The notes beneath the pieces were generated by a model. It did no database searches, was not told where the DNA came from, and was given only the letters and a program-made list of their open reading frames with translations. A stretch of DNA of 63,394 bases. Source: DASQPR01 sp035713725. Lineage in GTDB: Bacteria; Actinomycetota; Actinomycetes; Mycobacteriales; Micromonosporaceae. Positions 33,648 to 43,300 of the stretch are shown here, one piece after another (positions within the stretch are counted from its first letter, which is position 1; the number at the start of each line of letters is the position of its first letter). Position numbers and translations under genes: made by a program. The stretch is taken from positions 1-63,394 of the forward strand of contig DASTMZ010000030.1 in NCBI GenBank assembly GCA_035713725.1, read 5' to 3'.

Positions 33648-34474
33648 TCAGGTCAGGATGATCGGATTGGTCAGGGCGGCCATGTGCCCGTTTGCATGTC
33701 GTACTTCGACGCGTACGAACGCGGATTCCGCGGCGCTTGTGCGCCACTCGACCGACGCTGAACGGCAACTGGCCAACGGCTCTCGGTGCACCTTCCCGCG
33801 TCGGTGTGGAAGCTGACCACGCCGGCCGCGTCACAACTCAGCTCGTCGGCGAGCACGACCGTATGTGGCGTACCCATCTGGTCCTCTAGGTGGGTGTCGC
33901 TAGTACCCATCGCCGGCCGCCACCGGCAGCGTTGGACGTCTGCGCCTAGGCTGCGGCCCCATTCGGCCAATGCCGCTTCGTTGTCCGCGTTCCACGGCCG
34001 GTCGGACGTCCACTGCCCGTTCCACACCTCGACCGCGTCGAATCCGTCGTAGGGATACATGAATTGACCGGAGGGGTACGGCGCGTGTGGATGAGCCGCA
34101 ACGCAGAGCCCGCCGGCTCGGTGTACGTCGTCCAGGTGGCGGCCCACGATGTCGTCTCGTACGCGATATCGCCAATCGACGACCTGTCCGGGATGCAGCC
34201 CGAGCGCGAGCCAGTGCCCGGTCTCAGTGGTGACCTCCTCGCCGAGGATGACCAGTAGGTCGCCGCCGGCACACAGGTTCCACTCTCCGTGTGCGCGCGA
34301 CGTGTTGTGGTCGGTGGTTGCTAGGAAGTCAAGCCCTGCGGCGCGAGCGTCTGCACCAAGTTGTTCCGGCGTCAGCTCACCGTCGGAGTACACCGAATGA
34401 ACGTGGCAGTCGCCGCGAGACCAGCCGCGGCCTCGACCTACGACCGGCGTCGGTGTCGGTGTCGGTGTCGACAC
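33648..34474 (-). pseudogene. PHP-domain (CehA/McbA-type) metallo-hydrolase, damaged
   Basis: The N-terminal PHP fold is intact: GDCHVHSVYSDGELTPEQL, DFLATTDHNTSRAHGEW, ILGEEVTTETGHWLALGLHP, GGLCVAAHPHAPYPS and MGTSDTHLEDQMGTPHT contain the metal-binding His/Asp/Glu set. Beyond ADELSCD the sequence jumps straight to AAGVVSFHTDAGR, so about 60 residues of the usual C-terminal domain seem missing. The frame then breaks: a one-base change near 33793 restores AGRVHREPLASC and, further on, FVRVEVRHANGHMAALTNP, the family end, stopping at 33648. As read, the protein instead ends with unrelated residues at 33671. GTG 34474 starts 1 base after the GNAT stop. PHP proteins hydrolyse phosphoesters; substrate unknown. 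Confidence 0.75.
34449..34470. repeat. 6-bp tandem repeat at the PHP gene start
   Basis: GTCGGT repeated about 3.5 times on the plus strand, giving a TPTPTP run in the PHP protein. Confidence 0.85.
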
Positions 34475-34475
34475 G

Positions 34476-35021
34476 TCAGCCTGACCGAGGGTGACGTCGC
34501 ATCGGGATGTGTGGGATCCCGTCTTCGAGGAACTCCGGACCATCGGGCACGAATCCGGCGTCTTCGTAGAGTCTTGTCGCATACCGCTGAGCGTCCAGCA
34601 CGACGGTCCGGTCGCCGACGGCCTCGAGTGCGGCCGCCATCAGTGTCGCCGCGTGACCGGCGCGGCGCGCGTCGTGGGCAACGCAGACGCGACCGATCCG
34701 CACCGTGCCGTCACGCTCTTCCAAGATCCGCAGGTACGCCAACACCGCCGGCCCGGCCGTCGTCGAGGCCGGTTCGCCGGCTCGATGGTTCGTGGCGGGC
34801 ACCGGCGCGGTCGGCTGCGTAACCGAGCGGTCGGTCGGACCGGCGTTTTCGGTCGGCGAGGTCAGCCAAACGTGTCGTGTACCCGATTCAAGGTCCCGTC
34901 CGTCGAGGTCCGGGTATGCGCATTCCTGCTCCACTATGAACACGTCGCATCGCAGTCGCAGGAGCGCATAAAGCGTGGCGGAGTCGATTTCGGCGAACGT
35001 CGCGACATGCGGTTCGGTCAC
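34476..35021 (-). CDS. ElaA-like GNAT N-acetyltransferase
   Basis: 181 residues from GTG 35021. ElaA-type pattern: YALLRLRCDVFIVEQECAYP, then DLDGRDLE, the acetyl-CoA region RIGRVCVAHDARRAGHAATL and VVLDAQRYATRLYEDAGFVP. About 40 residues (54-93), rich in Thr/Pro/Ala (TENAGPTDRSVTQPTAPVPA), are inserted before AVLAYLRILEERDG, an unusual addition for this compact family. Acceptor unknown. Upstream partner of the damaged PHP gene, 1 base apart. Confidence 0.85.
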   Translation of the reverse strand: MTEPHVATFAEIDSATLYALLRLRCDVFIVEQECAYPDLDGRDLESGTRHVWLTSPTENAGPTDRSVTQPTAPVPATNHRAGEPASTTAGPAVLAYLRILEERDGTVRIGRVCVAHDARRAGHAATLMAAALEAVGDRTVVLDAQRYATRLYEDAGFVPDGPEFLEDGIPHIPMRRHPRSG

Positions 35022-35210
35022 TGCGACCACGCTACAGGTGCGGATTCCGTATCTTGCCGTGGCCGATCCGTCGCCGTACATTCACCGCGTTGTACCCGCA
35101 CCTTCACATGTTTGTACGCCGGGGACCGCACCGTCTGACTCGACCGTGATGGTCGCCCCGCATCGGCATTGTGCCGCGTAGCGGGTGTGCGCCGACAGAG
35201 AGGTAATCGC

Positions 35211-36377
35211 GTGCTACGCAACGGTGTGCGGCCCGTGGGGCTCGCCATCGCGACCGGGGCGCTCGCCCTCGGCATGGTGGCTTGCTCGAGTTCGGGCGGC
35301 AGCAACGCCAGCAACACGGGGAAGAATGTGAACTGGGCGACCGTGCAGTCCGCGGCGGCCGGTGGGGGGATGGACGCACTCGTCGCGGCCGCCAAGGCTG
35401 AGGGAACTCTCAACCTCATCGCGGTGCCGCGGACGTGGGCCGGCTACGGCGCCATCATCGACGCGTTCACCGCGAAGTACGGCATCAAGATCAACAGCGA
35501 GAATCCGGACGGTTCCAGCGGCGACGAGATCAACGCGGTGAAGTCGACGAAGGGTCAGGCCAGCGCGCCGGATGTCGTCGACATCGGCAACTCGTACGCA
35601 CTGTCCGGTGCCCAGGAGGGCGACTTCGCGCCGTACAAGGTTGCGACATGGAACGACATCCCGGATGCGCTGAAGGACTCTGGTGGCCTCTGGTATTCGG
35701 ACTATGGCGGCTACATCGCTATCGGCTGTAACGCGACAAAGATCGCCAACTGCCCGACCACCATCAAGGATCTCGACAACCCGGCGTTCAAGAACCAGGT
35801 AGCGATCAACGGCGACCCGACGAGCGCGAACGCCGCGTTCGAGGCGGTCTGGGCGGCGGCGCTTGCGAACGGCGGATCGGCCGACAACATCCAGCCGGGC
35901 ATCGACTTCTTCAAGAAGCTCAACTCGGAAGGCATCTACAACAAGACGAAGGTCACGCCGGCCACGGTGGCGTCCGGTGAGACTCCCATCGTGCTCGACT
36001 GGGACTACCTGCAACTCGGCAACGTCTCGACGCTGCAAAAGGCGGGCGTGACGTGGAAGGTCGCCGATCCCTCGGACGGTCTCGTGTCCGCGTATTACGC
36101 ACAGGCCGTGAGCATCAACGCGGCGCACCCGGCCGCGGCGCGACTGTGGGAGGAGTTCCTCTACAGCCAGACCTCCGACGGTGGGCAGAACGGCTGGATC
36201 CGTGGTTTCGCACGTCCGGTTGAGCTTGCCGCCATGCAGGCCAACGGCTCGGCCGACGCGACAGCGACGGCGTCGATGCCGCAGGTGACCGACGCCAACC
36301 CGTTCAACCCGACACAGGATCAGATCACGGCCGCGAAGGACGCGGTGACCAAGAACTGGGCAGCGGCGGTCGCATAG
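35211..36377 (+). CDS. ABC importer substrate-binding lipoprotein
   Basis: 388 residues. Signal peptide LRNGVRPVGLAIATGALALG ends in the lipobox GMVAC, so the mature protein is tethered at Cys 24 or so outside the membrane. The fold resembles the iron/thiamine/polyamine group of periplasmic binding proteins (AfuA/PotD-like): GTLNLIAVPRTWAGYGAIID, PDVVDIGNSYALSGAQEGDF, YIAIGCNATKI and VLDWDYLQLGNV. The ligand cannot be told from the sequence. GTG 35211 follows AGAGGT. No riboswitch was recognised upstream. Its TAG shares one base with the GTG of the first permease gene. Confidence 0.88.
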   Translation: MLRNGVRPVGLAIATGALALGMVACSSSGGSNASNTGKNVNWATVQSAAAGGGMDALVAAAKAEGTLNLIAVPRTWAGYGAIIDAFTAKYGIKINSENPDGSSGDEINAVKSTKGQASAPDVVDIGNSYALSGAQEGDFAPYKVATWNDIPDALKDSGGLWYSDYGGYIAIGCNATKIANCPTTIKDLDNPAFKNQVAINGDPTSANAAFEAVWAAALANGGSADNIQPGIDFFKKLNSEGIYNKTKVTPATVASGETPIVLDWDYLQLGNVSTLQKAGVTWKVADPSDGLVSAYYAQAVSINAAHPAAARLWEEFLYSQTSDGGQNGWIRGFARPVELAAMQANGSADATATASMPQVTDANPFNPTQDQITAAKDAVTKNWAAAVA

Positions 36378-37375
36378 TGGCCGACACGCTGTCCACGGAA
36401 CTTGAGCCCCGTGACGAGACAGCCGATCGCGGCGGGGCCGGGTCAGCCCGGCCCCGCCGCGGGCTTGCGCGCCGATTCAACCTGGATTGGGTCGGGCTCG
36501 TACCGTTCTTCGCGTACGTGCTGATCTTCTTCCTGGTGCCGATCGGCTTCATCCTCTACAACGCATTTATCAAGAGAACGACCTCGGCGTCGACCGTGCG
36601 CAACCCGGTCACCCAGCAGTTCGTGCACACCACGACGACGTCGTTCGGCGGAGCGAACATCTCCGCATCGCTGCAGGGCATCTACCGCACGTCGCTGATC
36701 AACACCCTGAAGCTGTCCGCCATCGTGGCCATCATCGGTGCGGTGCTCGGCATCTTGCTTGCCTACGCTGTCGTGAACAGCCGCAGCGAACTGCTGAAGC
36801 AGATCGTCACGTCGGCCTCGGCGGTGACCGCGAACTTCGGCGGCATCCCGCTCGCGTTCCTGTTCATCGCGACGGTCGGCAACGCCGGTGTGGTGACCAC
36901 CTTCCTCAACGACCATTTCGGCTTCTCGCTGGCCGGTGATATGCATTTCCAGCTCGCGACGATCTCCGGCATCGCACTGGTTTACATGTATTTCCTGGTG
37001 CCCTTGATGGTGCTGGTGATGACGCCGGCGCTCGAGGGACTCAAGCCGCAGTGGGCGGAGGCTGCCGAGAACCTGGGCGCCAACCGTTGGCACTACTGGC
37101 GCTACGTCGCCGGTCCCGTACTGCTGCCGAACTTCCTCGGCTCGGTGCTGCTGCTGTTCTGCTCATCCTTCTCCGCGTACGCCACCGCGAACGCGCTCGC
37201 CGGTCAGTCCTTCCCGTTGGTGCCGACGCAGATCGCGAGCGTGCTGTCCGGCAACGTGCTGTCCGGTCAAGAGAATCTCGGTGCCGCGCTCGCGCTCGAC
37301 ATGATCGTCGTGGTGCTGCCGCTGACCGTCATCTACCAGTTGTTGCAACGGCGGACGTCCCGGTGGCTGTCATGA
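36377..37375 (+). CDS. ABC importer permease 1
   Basis: 332 residues, about six membrane segments beginning LDWVGLVPFFAYVLIFFLVP. The cytoplasmic loop that contacts the ATPase is EAAENLGANRWHYWRYVAGP (EAA motif). A 60-residue loop after the first segment contains repeated Thr (VHTTTTSFGGAN). Related to PotB/ThiP-like permeases. The stop lies in the first copy of a 14-bp tandem repeat that runs on to the next gene's start. Confidence 0.92.
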   Translation: MADTLSTELEPRDETADRGGAGSARPRRGLARRFNLDWVGLVPFFAYVLIFFLVPIGFILYNAFIKRTTSASTVRNPVTQQFVHTTTTSFGGANISASLQGIYRTSLINTLKLSAIVAIIGAVLGILLAYAVVNSRSELLKQIVTSASAVTANFGGIPLAFLFIATVGNAGVVTTFLNDHFGFSLAGDMHFQLATISGIALVYMYFLVPLMVLVMTPALEGLKPQWAEAAENLGANRWHYWRYVAGPVLLPNFLGSVLLLFCSSFSAYATANALAGQSFPLVPTQIASVLSGNVLSGQENLGAALALDMIVVVLPLTVIYQLLQRRTSRWLS

Positions 37376-37418
37376 GGTGGCTGTCATGAGGTGGCTGTCA
37401 TGAGGTGGCGGTCGTGAG
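37363..37418. repeat. 14-bp tandem repeat, 4 copies, linking two permease genes
   Basis: GTGGCTGTCATGAG at 37363, 37377 and 37391; a fourth copy with two changes at 37405. The first copy holds the stop of permease 1 and the last begins with the GTG start of permease 2. Each copy contains ATGA. Confidence 0.97.
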
Positions 37419-38319
37419 CGCCGCCGTCGAGCAGGTCGTCGAGCCGGGCGCCGCGCGGCAGCCGGCCGAGGCGCGCCGCGGTCCGCGTCGCCCGGCGCGC
37501 GCCACCGTGCTGCGCTGGGTCATCCTGCTCCTGGCCGCCATCTACTTCGTCGGTCCGCTCATCGCGGCGATCAGCTTCACCGTTCAGGATCACGAACACG
37601 GCGGGATCAGCTTCTCCGCGTACCGGCAGATCTTCGCGGCGCCGGCCACCGGGCAGATCGGCTTCACCACGGCGCTGGTCTACTCGCTGGAACTGTCTGC
37701 CATCACGATCCTCATCACGCTGGCGCTCATGTTGCCGACCCAACTTCTGCTGCACCTGCGGGTGCCGCGCGCGCGTGGCGTTGTGGAGACACTGACGTTG
37801 CTGCCGCTCGTGTTCCCGCCGGTCGTGCTCGTGGTCGGTGTGACCGACACGTACACCTGGGTTGGCGACAGTCGCGGCGCGCTGTCCTCCGTCGTCTCCT
37901 ACATCCGGGGGACGGGGCACCCGCTGGTGCTGGCGCTGCTCTACGTGACACTTGCGATGCCGTTCGTCTTCCGTACCCTCGACGCCGGCATCCGGTCCAT
38001 CGACGCTCGTACCCTCACCGAGGCGGCGCGCGGCCTCGGCGCCGGGTGGTTGACGGTGCTCTTCCGCGTCGTCATGCCGCCGCTTCGCACCGCGATCCTC
38101 AACGCGGCGTTCCTGTGCTTCGCGTTGGTGATGGGCGAATACACGATCTCGTCCATCCTGCTCTACACGAAGCCGTTCCCGGTCTGGCTCTACCAGCTGC
38201 CGACCACGTCGGGCCAGGTGCAGGCCGCCGTCTCGGTGTTCAGCCTGCTGCTGGTCGAGGTCCTGTTGTTGTTGATTGGCGCGCTGAACTGGCGCCGTGG
38301 TTATCAGAAGCGAGGCTGA
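37405..38319 (+). CDS. ABC importer permease 2
   Basis: 304 residues with six membrane segments, first VLRWVILLLAAIYFVGPLIA. The EAA loop is TEAARGLGAGWLTVLFRVVM, then PPLRTAILNAAFLCFALVMG. Resembles PotC-type permeases. The start is GTG 37405 or GTG 37414 (VSAAVEQ); both lie in or at the edge of the last 14-bp repeat. Three bases separate its stop from the ATPase start. Confidence 0.9.
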   Translation: MAVVSAAVEQVVEPGAARQPAEARRGPRRPARATVLRWVILLLAAIYFVGPLIAAISFTVQDHEHGGISFSAYRQIFAAPATGQIGFTTALVYSLELSAITILITLALMLPTQLLLHLRVPRARGVVETLTLLPLVFPPVVLVVGVTDTYTWVGDSRGALSSVVSYIRGTGHPLVLALLYVTLAMPFVFRTLDAGIRSIDARTLTEAARGLGAGWLTVLFRVVMPPLRTAILNAAFLCFALVMGEYTISSILLYTKPFPVWLYQLPTTSGQVQAAVSVFSLLLVEVLLLLIGALNWRRGYQKRG

Positions 38320-38322
38320 CGC

Positions 38323-39432
38323 ATGTCCGCGGCTACTTCGGTTGTCCCGTCCGGCGTGATAGAGGCCGGCACCACCGTCGAATACCGGGACGTCTACCGG
38401 GTGTTCGGACCGACCTCGGCATTGGCCGGCTTCAGCCTGCGGATCGAACCGGGCGAGCTGCTGGCGTTGCTCGGACCCTCCGGTTGCGGCAAGACGACAG
38501 CGCTGCGCATCCTCGCCGGCTTTGACCGACCGACATCCGGCGAGCTGCTGATCGACGGACGCGACGTGGCCGCGCTGCCGGCGAACAAGCGCGACATGGG
38601 CATGGTGTTCCAGTCCTACAGCCTGTTCCCGACCATGAGCGCACAGGACAACGTCGGATTCGGCCTTCGGCTACGCGGCCAGTCGGCCATCCAGCGGCGC
38701 CTTCGCGCCGCCGAACTGCTCGACCTGGTCGGCCTTGCCGAGCACGGCAAGAAATATCCGCACCAGCTCTCCGGCGGCCAGCAACAGCGCGTCGCGCTGG
38801 CCCGGGCGCTGGCTATTTCGCCGCGCGTACTGCTGCTGGACGAGCCGCTGTCCGCGCTGGACGCGAAGGTACGCGAACAGCTCCGCGACGAGATCCGACG
38901 GCTCCAGCTCGAACTCGGTGTCACCACCGTGTTCGTCACGCACGACCAGGAGGAGGCGCTGTCGCTTGCCGATCGCGTCGGCGTCATGCGGTCCGGCCGG
39001 CTCGAGCAATGTGCCGCGCCGCAGGAGCTCTACGACCGTCCGGCAACGCAGTTCGTGGCGGAGTTCGTTGGCACCATGAACCGTCTGGACGCGGTCGCCG
39101 AGGCCGGGTCGATGGTGCGGGTCGGCACGCAGTTGCTGCCGGCTGACGGATCTTCCCCGGCGTCCGGCCAGGCGGTGCAGATCCTCGTGCGGCCCGAGGC
39201 GATGGTGGTCACTCCGGACGACGCCGGCGACACGGTCGTGATGGTCGCCACGTTCCGGGGCGCGACGACGAGGTTGCGTCTGCTGCGCGCGGACGGCGTC
39301 GAGTTGCTCGCCGACGTGGCGTCACACCGCGCACCGGACCTGTCGCAGGGCAGGCGCGTCTCGGTCGGCCTGCTGGAACGCCCCGTCCTGATCGCCGCGA
39401 CCGAATCGCCGGCCGTACCGGTCGAGCAGTGA
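38323..39432 (+). CDS. ABC importer ATPase (PotA/FbpC-like)
   Basis: 369 residues. Walker A LLGPSGCGKTTALRILAGF, Q-loop MVFQSYSLFPTMSAQDN, signature HQLSGGQQQRVALARALA, Walker B VLLLDEPLSALDAKVREQL and H-loop VFVTHDQEEAL. The C-terminal 120 residues form the TOBE-type regulatory domain. Energises the importer made with the three upstream genes; the full set is SBP, two permeases, ATPase. Confidence 0.95.
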   Translation: MSAATSVVPSGVIEAGTTVEYRDVYRVFGPTSALAGFSLRIEPGELLALLGPSGCGKTTALRILAGFDRPTSGELLIDGRDVAALPANKRDMGMVFQSYSLFPTMSAQDNVGFGLRLRGQSAIQRRLRAAELLDLVGLAEHGKKYPHQLSGGQQQRVALARALAISPRVLLLDEPLSALDAKVREQLRDEIRRLQLELGVTTVFVTHDQEEALSLADRVGVMRSGRLEQCAAPQELYDRPATQFVAEFVGTMNRLDAVAEAGSMVRVGTQLLPADGSSPASGQAVQILVRPEAMVVTPDDAGDTVVMVATFRGATTRLRLLRADGVELLADVASHRAPDLSQGRRVSVGLLERPVLIAATESPAVPVEQ

Positions 39433-39650
39433 TCATCGGCTGACCTGCGGCGCTGTCGCGCGCCGGCGGTGCGACGGGCGTCACAGTGCGGATGTGGCCG
39501 GTGTGAACGCGTGCCGGGTTCGTCCGATTATTCGCGGCAAGAATGACTCGCAACTCCGGCAAATGCCTCCCTATTCTGGGTCGGGTACTGATTACCAACC
39601 GTAGGTGTGCCGCAACGCAACGTAGGCGCTCGACCTGCTGGAGGCCCCCC

Positions 39651-40241
39651 GTGACTTCGCGTGTAACGCTTCGCCGTGCCATCGCCGGCGCCGCCATGAC
39701 CGCACTCGCCGCCGGCGGCACGTTGATCGGCGTATCGGCCGCCAATGCCGCGCCACCCCACCACGAGACCGCGACACACGCGACCGCGACACACGCGACC
39801 ACGACAGACTCCGGCAGTGCGTCGGCGGCCACGCCGGCACCCGGTACGCAGACCGCCAACCCGCCCGATCCGGCGCTGTCCGGTCGCGTCGCGACGTGGG
39901 TGTCGCAGGGCGGCGAGAAGCAGCTGACCACGCTCGGCACCGATTTCCGCTCGCTGGAACAGGCCGCTGAGAGTGCCGACCTCGGTTCGATGCGCACGAA
40001 CTGCGTGCAGCTGGGCAAGGACGTGGCAGGCGCGCAGGCGTACGCGCCAATCCCCGATGCGTCGGCGCAGCGCGAGTGGTCCGCGGCGCTGGCCGCGTAC
40101 GCCACCGGCGCGAAGGACTGCGTCGCCGGCGCGACGACGTCCAATGTGAACATGATCTCGACGGCTGCCGACGAGATGATCGCGGGCAGCAACCACCTCG
40201 ACAACGTCACGCAGCGGCTGACCGAGATCGCCGGCCGCTAG
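39651..40241 (+). CDS. Secreted protein of unknown function
   Basis: 196 residues from GTG 39651 with GGAGG seven bases before. Signal peptide VTLRRAIAGAAMTALAAGGT, then LIGVSAANAA-APPHH as a probable signal peptidase I site. A short linker with 5-residue repeats (ETATH, ATATH, ATTTD) follows. The mature helical domain (about 75-196) has two cysteines (MRTNCVQLG and AKDCVAGA) and ends in DNVTQRLTEIAGR. Family not recognised. The 87 bases after it lead into the BTAD regulator gene. Confidence 0.75.
   Translation: MTSRVTLRRAIAGAAMTALAAGGTLIGVSAANAAPPHHETATHATATHATTTDSGSASAATPAPGTQTANPPDPALSGRVATWVSQGGEKQLTTLGTDFRSLEQAAESADLGSMRTNCVQLGKDVAGAQAYAPIPDASAQREWSAALAAYATGAKDCVAGATTSNVNMISTAADEMIAGSNHLDNVTQRLTEIAGR
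39765..39809. repeat. 15-bp tandem repeat, 3 copies
   Basis: GAGACCGCGACACAC at 39765, then copies at 39780 and 39795 with a few changes; just after the signal peptide of the secreted protein. Confidence 0.9.
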
Positions 40242-40327
40242 CTGCCGTTCGTGATCCGGCGAGGATGGCAATGTCGCTGCGGCGATGTCCTGGCGGCACG
40301 GTCGGATCGCAGTGAGATCCTTACCGG

Positions 40328-43300
40328 GTGCGCATCGCGATCCTCGGACCCCTCGACGTCACGGACGAGGACGGCCGGCCGGTCGCGGTGGCCGGGGCGC
40401 GCCTTCGCGCCCTGCTGATCCGGCTCGCGCTTGATGCCGGCCGTACCGTTCGGGTCGACGCCTTGACCGACGCGGTCTGGGCGGGTGACCCACCGGCGGG
40501 CACCGCCAACGCGCTGCAGACGCTCGTGTCGCGGCTGCGTCGCAGCCTGCCGGCGGCCGCCGTCACCGCGGACCCGGCCGGCTACCGCGTGACCGCGGTG
40601 ATCGACGTCGACGAGTTCGAATCGCACATCAGGGATGCGCGCACGGCGGTCGCAGACGGCGACCTCGCGCGTGCCCGCGCGTTTTACGCGGATGCCATGG
40701 CCCTGTGGCGCGGCGACGCGCTGGCCGACGTGGCCGGCGCCGACTTCGCGCGGGCGCCGATCGCCCGCCTCGCCGAGGCCCGCGTCGCTGCCATCGAGGA
40801 ACACGTCGCGGTGCGGTTCGCGATCGACGGCGGCCAGGCAGTGATCGCCGACCTCGACGAGTTGGCGGCCGCGCATCCACTGCGGGAGCAACCGCATCGC
40901 CTGCTCATCGCGGCCCTCGCCGATGCCGGACGCGCCGGCGACGCGGTTGGCGTCTACACACGGTTCCGCGAGCGGCTGGGTGACGACCTCGGGCTCGATC
41001 CGTCACCAGAGATGACCGCGGTCTACGCGGCCATGCTGCGCGGCGAACGCAGCGTGGCAGCAGGCCAGCATGTGCTTGACCCGGCAGCGCGTGCGATCGG
41101 AAGTGTCGGGCACGCGGCGAACCAGAGCGCCGGAGACACGGGTACCGGAGATAAGTGTGCCGAAAATACGGTTGCCGGAAACACGGCATCGGGCTCGACC
41201 GACGACACGCGGCCCGGCAACCTTCGTCCCGCGCTGACGAGTTTCGTCGGACGCGATGCCGAGGTCCAACGCGTCGCCGCAGCGGTCCGCGACAACCGCC
41301 TGGTCACTGTCGTCGGTCCGGGCGGCGCCGGCAAGACGCGACTCGCTGTGGAGGCCGCCTACGGCTTGCGTGCTGACTTCGCCGGCGGCGCGTGGTTGGT
41401 GGAACTGGCGCCGGTGCGGCTCGGCGACGACGTACCCCGTGCGATCGCCGAGTCGTTGCACGGTCACGAACGCCGCCGTCTGGAAGAGCGCACCGCCGGA
41501 CCGCTGCCGCGCCTGGTCGAGTTGTTAGGCACGCGCCATCTGCTGCTGATCCTCGACAACTGCGAACATCTCATCCGGGAGTGCGCCGCCGTCGTCGAAG
41601 AGTTGCTGACGCGGTGTCCGGGGGTACGCATCCTCACCACGAGCCGGGAACCGTTGGGCATCACCAGTGAGGTGCTGAGCCCGCTCGGTCCGCTTGCTAC
41701 ACCGACCTCCGGTGCCGCGCCAGAGGAGGTCGCGGCAACCGCCGCGGTACGTCTGTTTGCCGATCGCGCCGCCGCCGTCCGCCCCGGGTTCCGGCTCGAT
41801 GCCGGCACCGACGCGGCCACGCTCAGCGCGGTGGCCGAGATCTGTCGCCGGCTGGACGGCATGCCACTGGCCATCGAACTGGCGTGTGCGCGACTGCGTA
41901 CGATGCCGGTCGACCAGATCGCGGCACGGCTCGACGACCGCTTCCGCCTTCTGACCGGCGGCAGCCGCACCGCGTTGCCGCGCCATCAGACGCTGGCCGC
42001 CGTGGTCGAGTGGAGTTGGGATCTGCTGGACCCGTCGGAGCGGGATCTCGCGATGCGCTTCGCCGTCTTCGCCGGCGGCGCGAGCCTCGACACGATCGTG
42101 GAGTTGTGCGGCGCGGACAGCGTCGGCCCGCTCGCCGGACTGGTGGACAAGTCGTTCGTGGTGCTCGGCGACGACGGCCGCTACCGGATGCTGGAGACGA
42201 TCCGGGCGTACGCGGCTGAGCGGCTCGCCGACTCTGGGAGCGCCGACGCAGCCCGCAAGGCGCACGCCGACTTCTTCACCGACCTCGCCGAGCGCGCCGA
42301 CGGCCACCTGCGCGGCCGTGGTCAGCAACGAGCCTTGCGGCACTTCCGAGCCGAACGCGACAACATGACCGCGGCGCTGCAGTGGGCGGTCGACACCGGC
42401 GACGGTGTCACCGCGATCCGATTGGCGAGCGCGCTCGGCTGGTACTGGATGATGAGCGACTATCACAGCGACGCGGTCACGTGGCTCGGTCAGGCGCTCG
42501 AACTGCGTGGCCCGGTGCCGCCCGCCGCGCGAGCGAGAGCGCTCGCGCTCTATGGCATGAACGTCGCGGTCGTCGCGCCGGAGGATTACGGCCACGCGGC
42601 GGTGGACGAGGCCGCCGCGCTCGCGCCAGACGATCCGATCGTGGTGTTGAGCCAGGTGCTCGCCGGCGTCCTGCCGCTGCGTCGCGACGCCGCGCTGGAG
42701 GTGCTGCCGATCGCGCTCGGACACGAGGATCCGTGGGTACGAGCGATGGCGACCACGATGCGCGGCATCCTTTACATGTACGCCGGAGATCCGGACGGCG
42801 CGGAGCGTGACCTCACCGAGGGGCTGGCCGGGTTCGAGGCGGTCGGCGACGATTGGGCGCGCGCGATGCTCGGCGGCGCACTCGGCGAGTTGCGTGCACT
42901 CCGCGGCGATACCGAGGGTGCGGTCGCCGCGTTGCGCCGCTCGGCATCGATCGCCGAGTCGCTCGGCGTCGAGGACGTTGCCGCTCAGTCAATGCTGCAA
43001 CTCAGCCGGATCCGCGCGCGCGATGGCGACTTGGACGGCGCGCAGGCCGATGCGGAGCGGGCGCGGGAGACCGCGATGCGACTCGACTCACACGTGTTGT
43101 ACGTTGGCGTCGGCGGTACGGAGGCGGAAATCACCCGTCGCCGCGGCGACCTCGTCGGCGCCCGCGACCGGTACGTCGCAACGATCGAGAGCATCGTCGA
43201 CGTACGAGCGATTCCGCGTGAGACGTACGCCGGGCTGCTGGCCGGACTGATGTTGACCGAGCACCTGATCGGCGACCGTACGGCGGTCCGGCGAACCGCG

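Noticed and set aside
35022..35210. Riboswitch (thiamine or similar) before the ABC importer
   Set aside because: No conserved aptamer core was found, and no terminator or sequestered ribosome site is visible.
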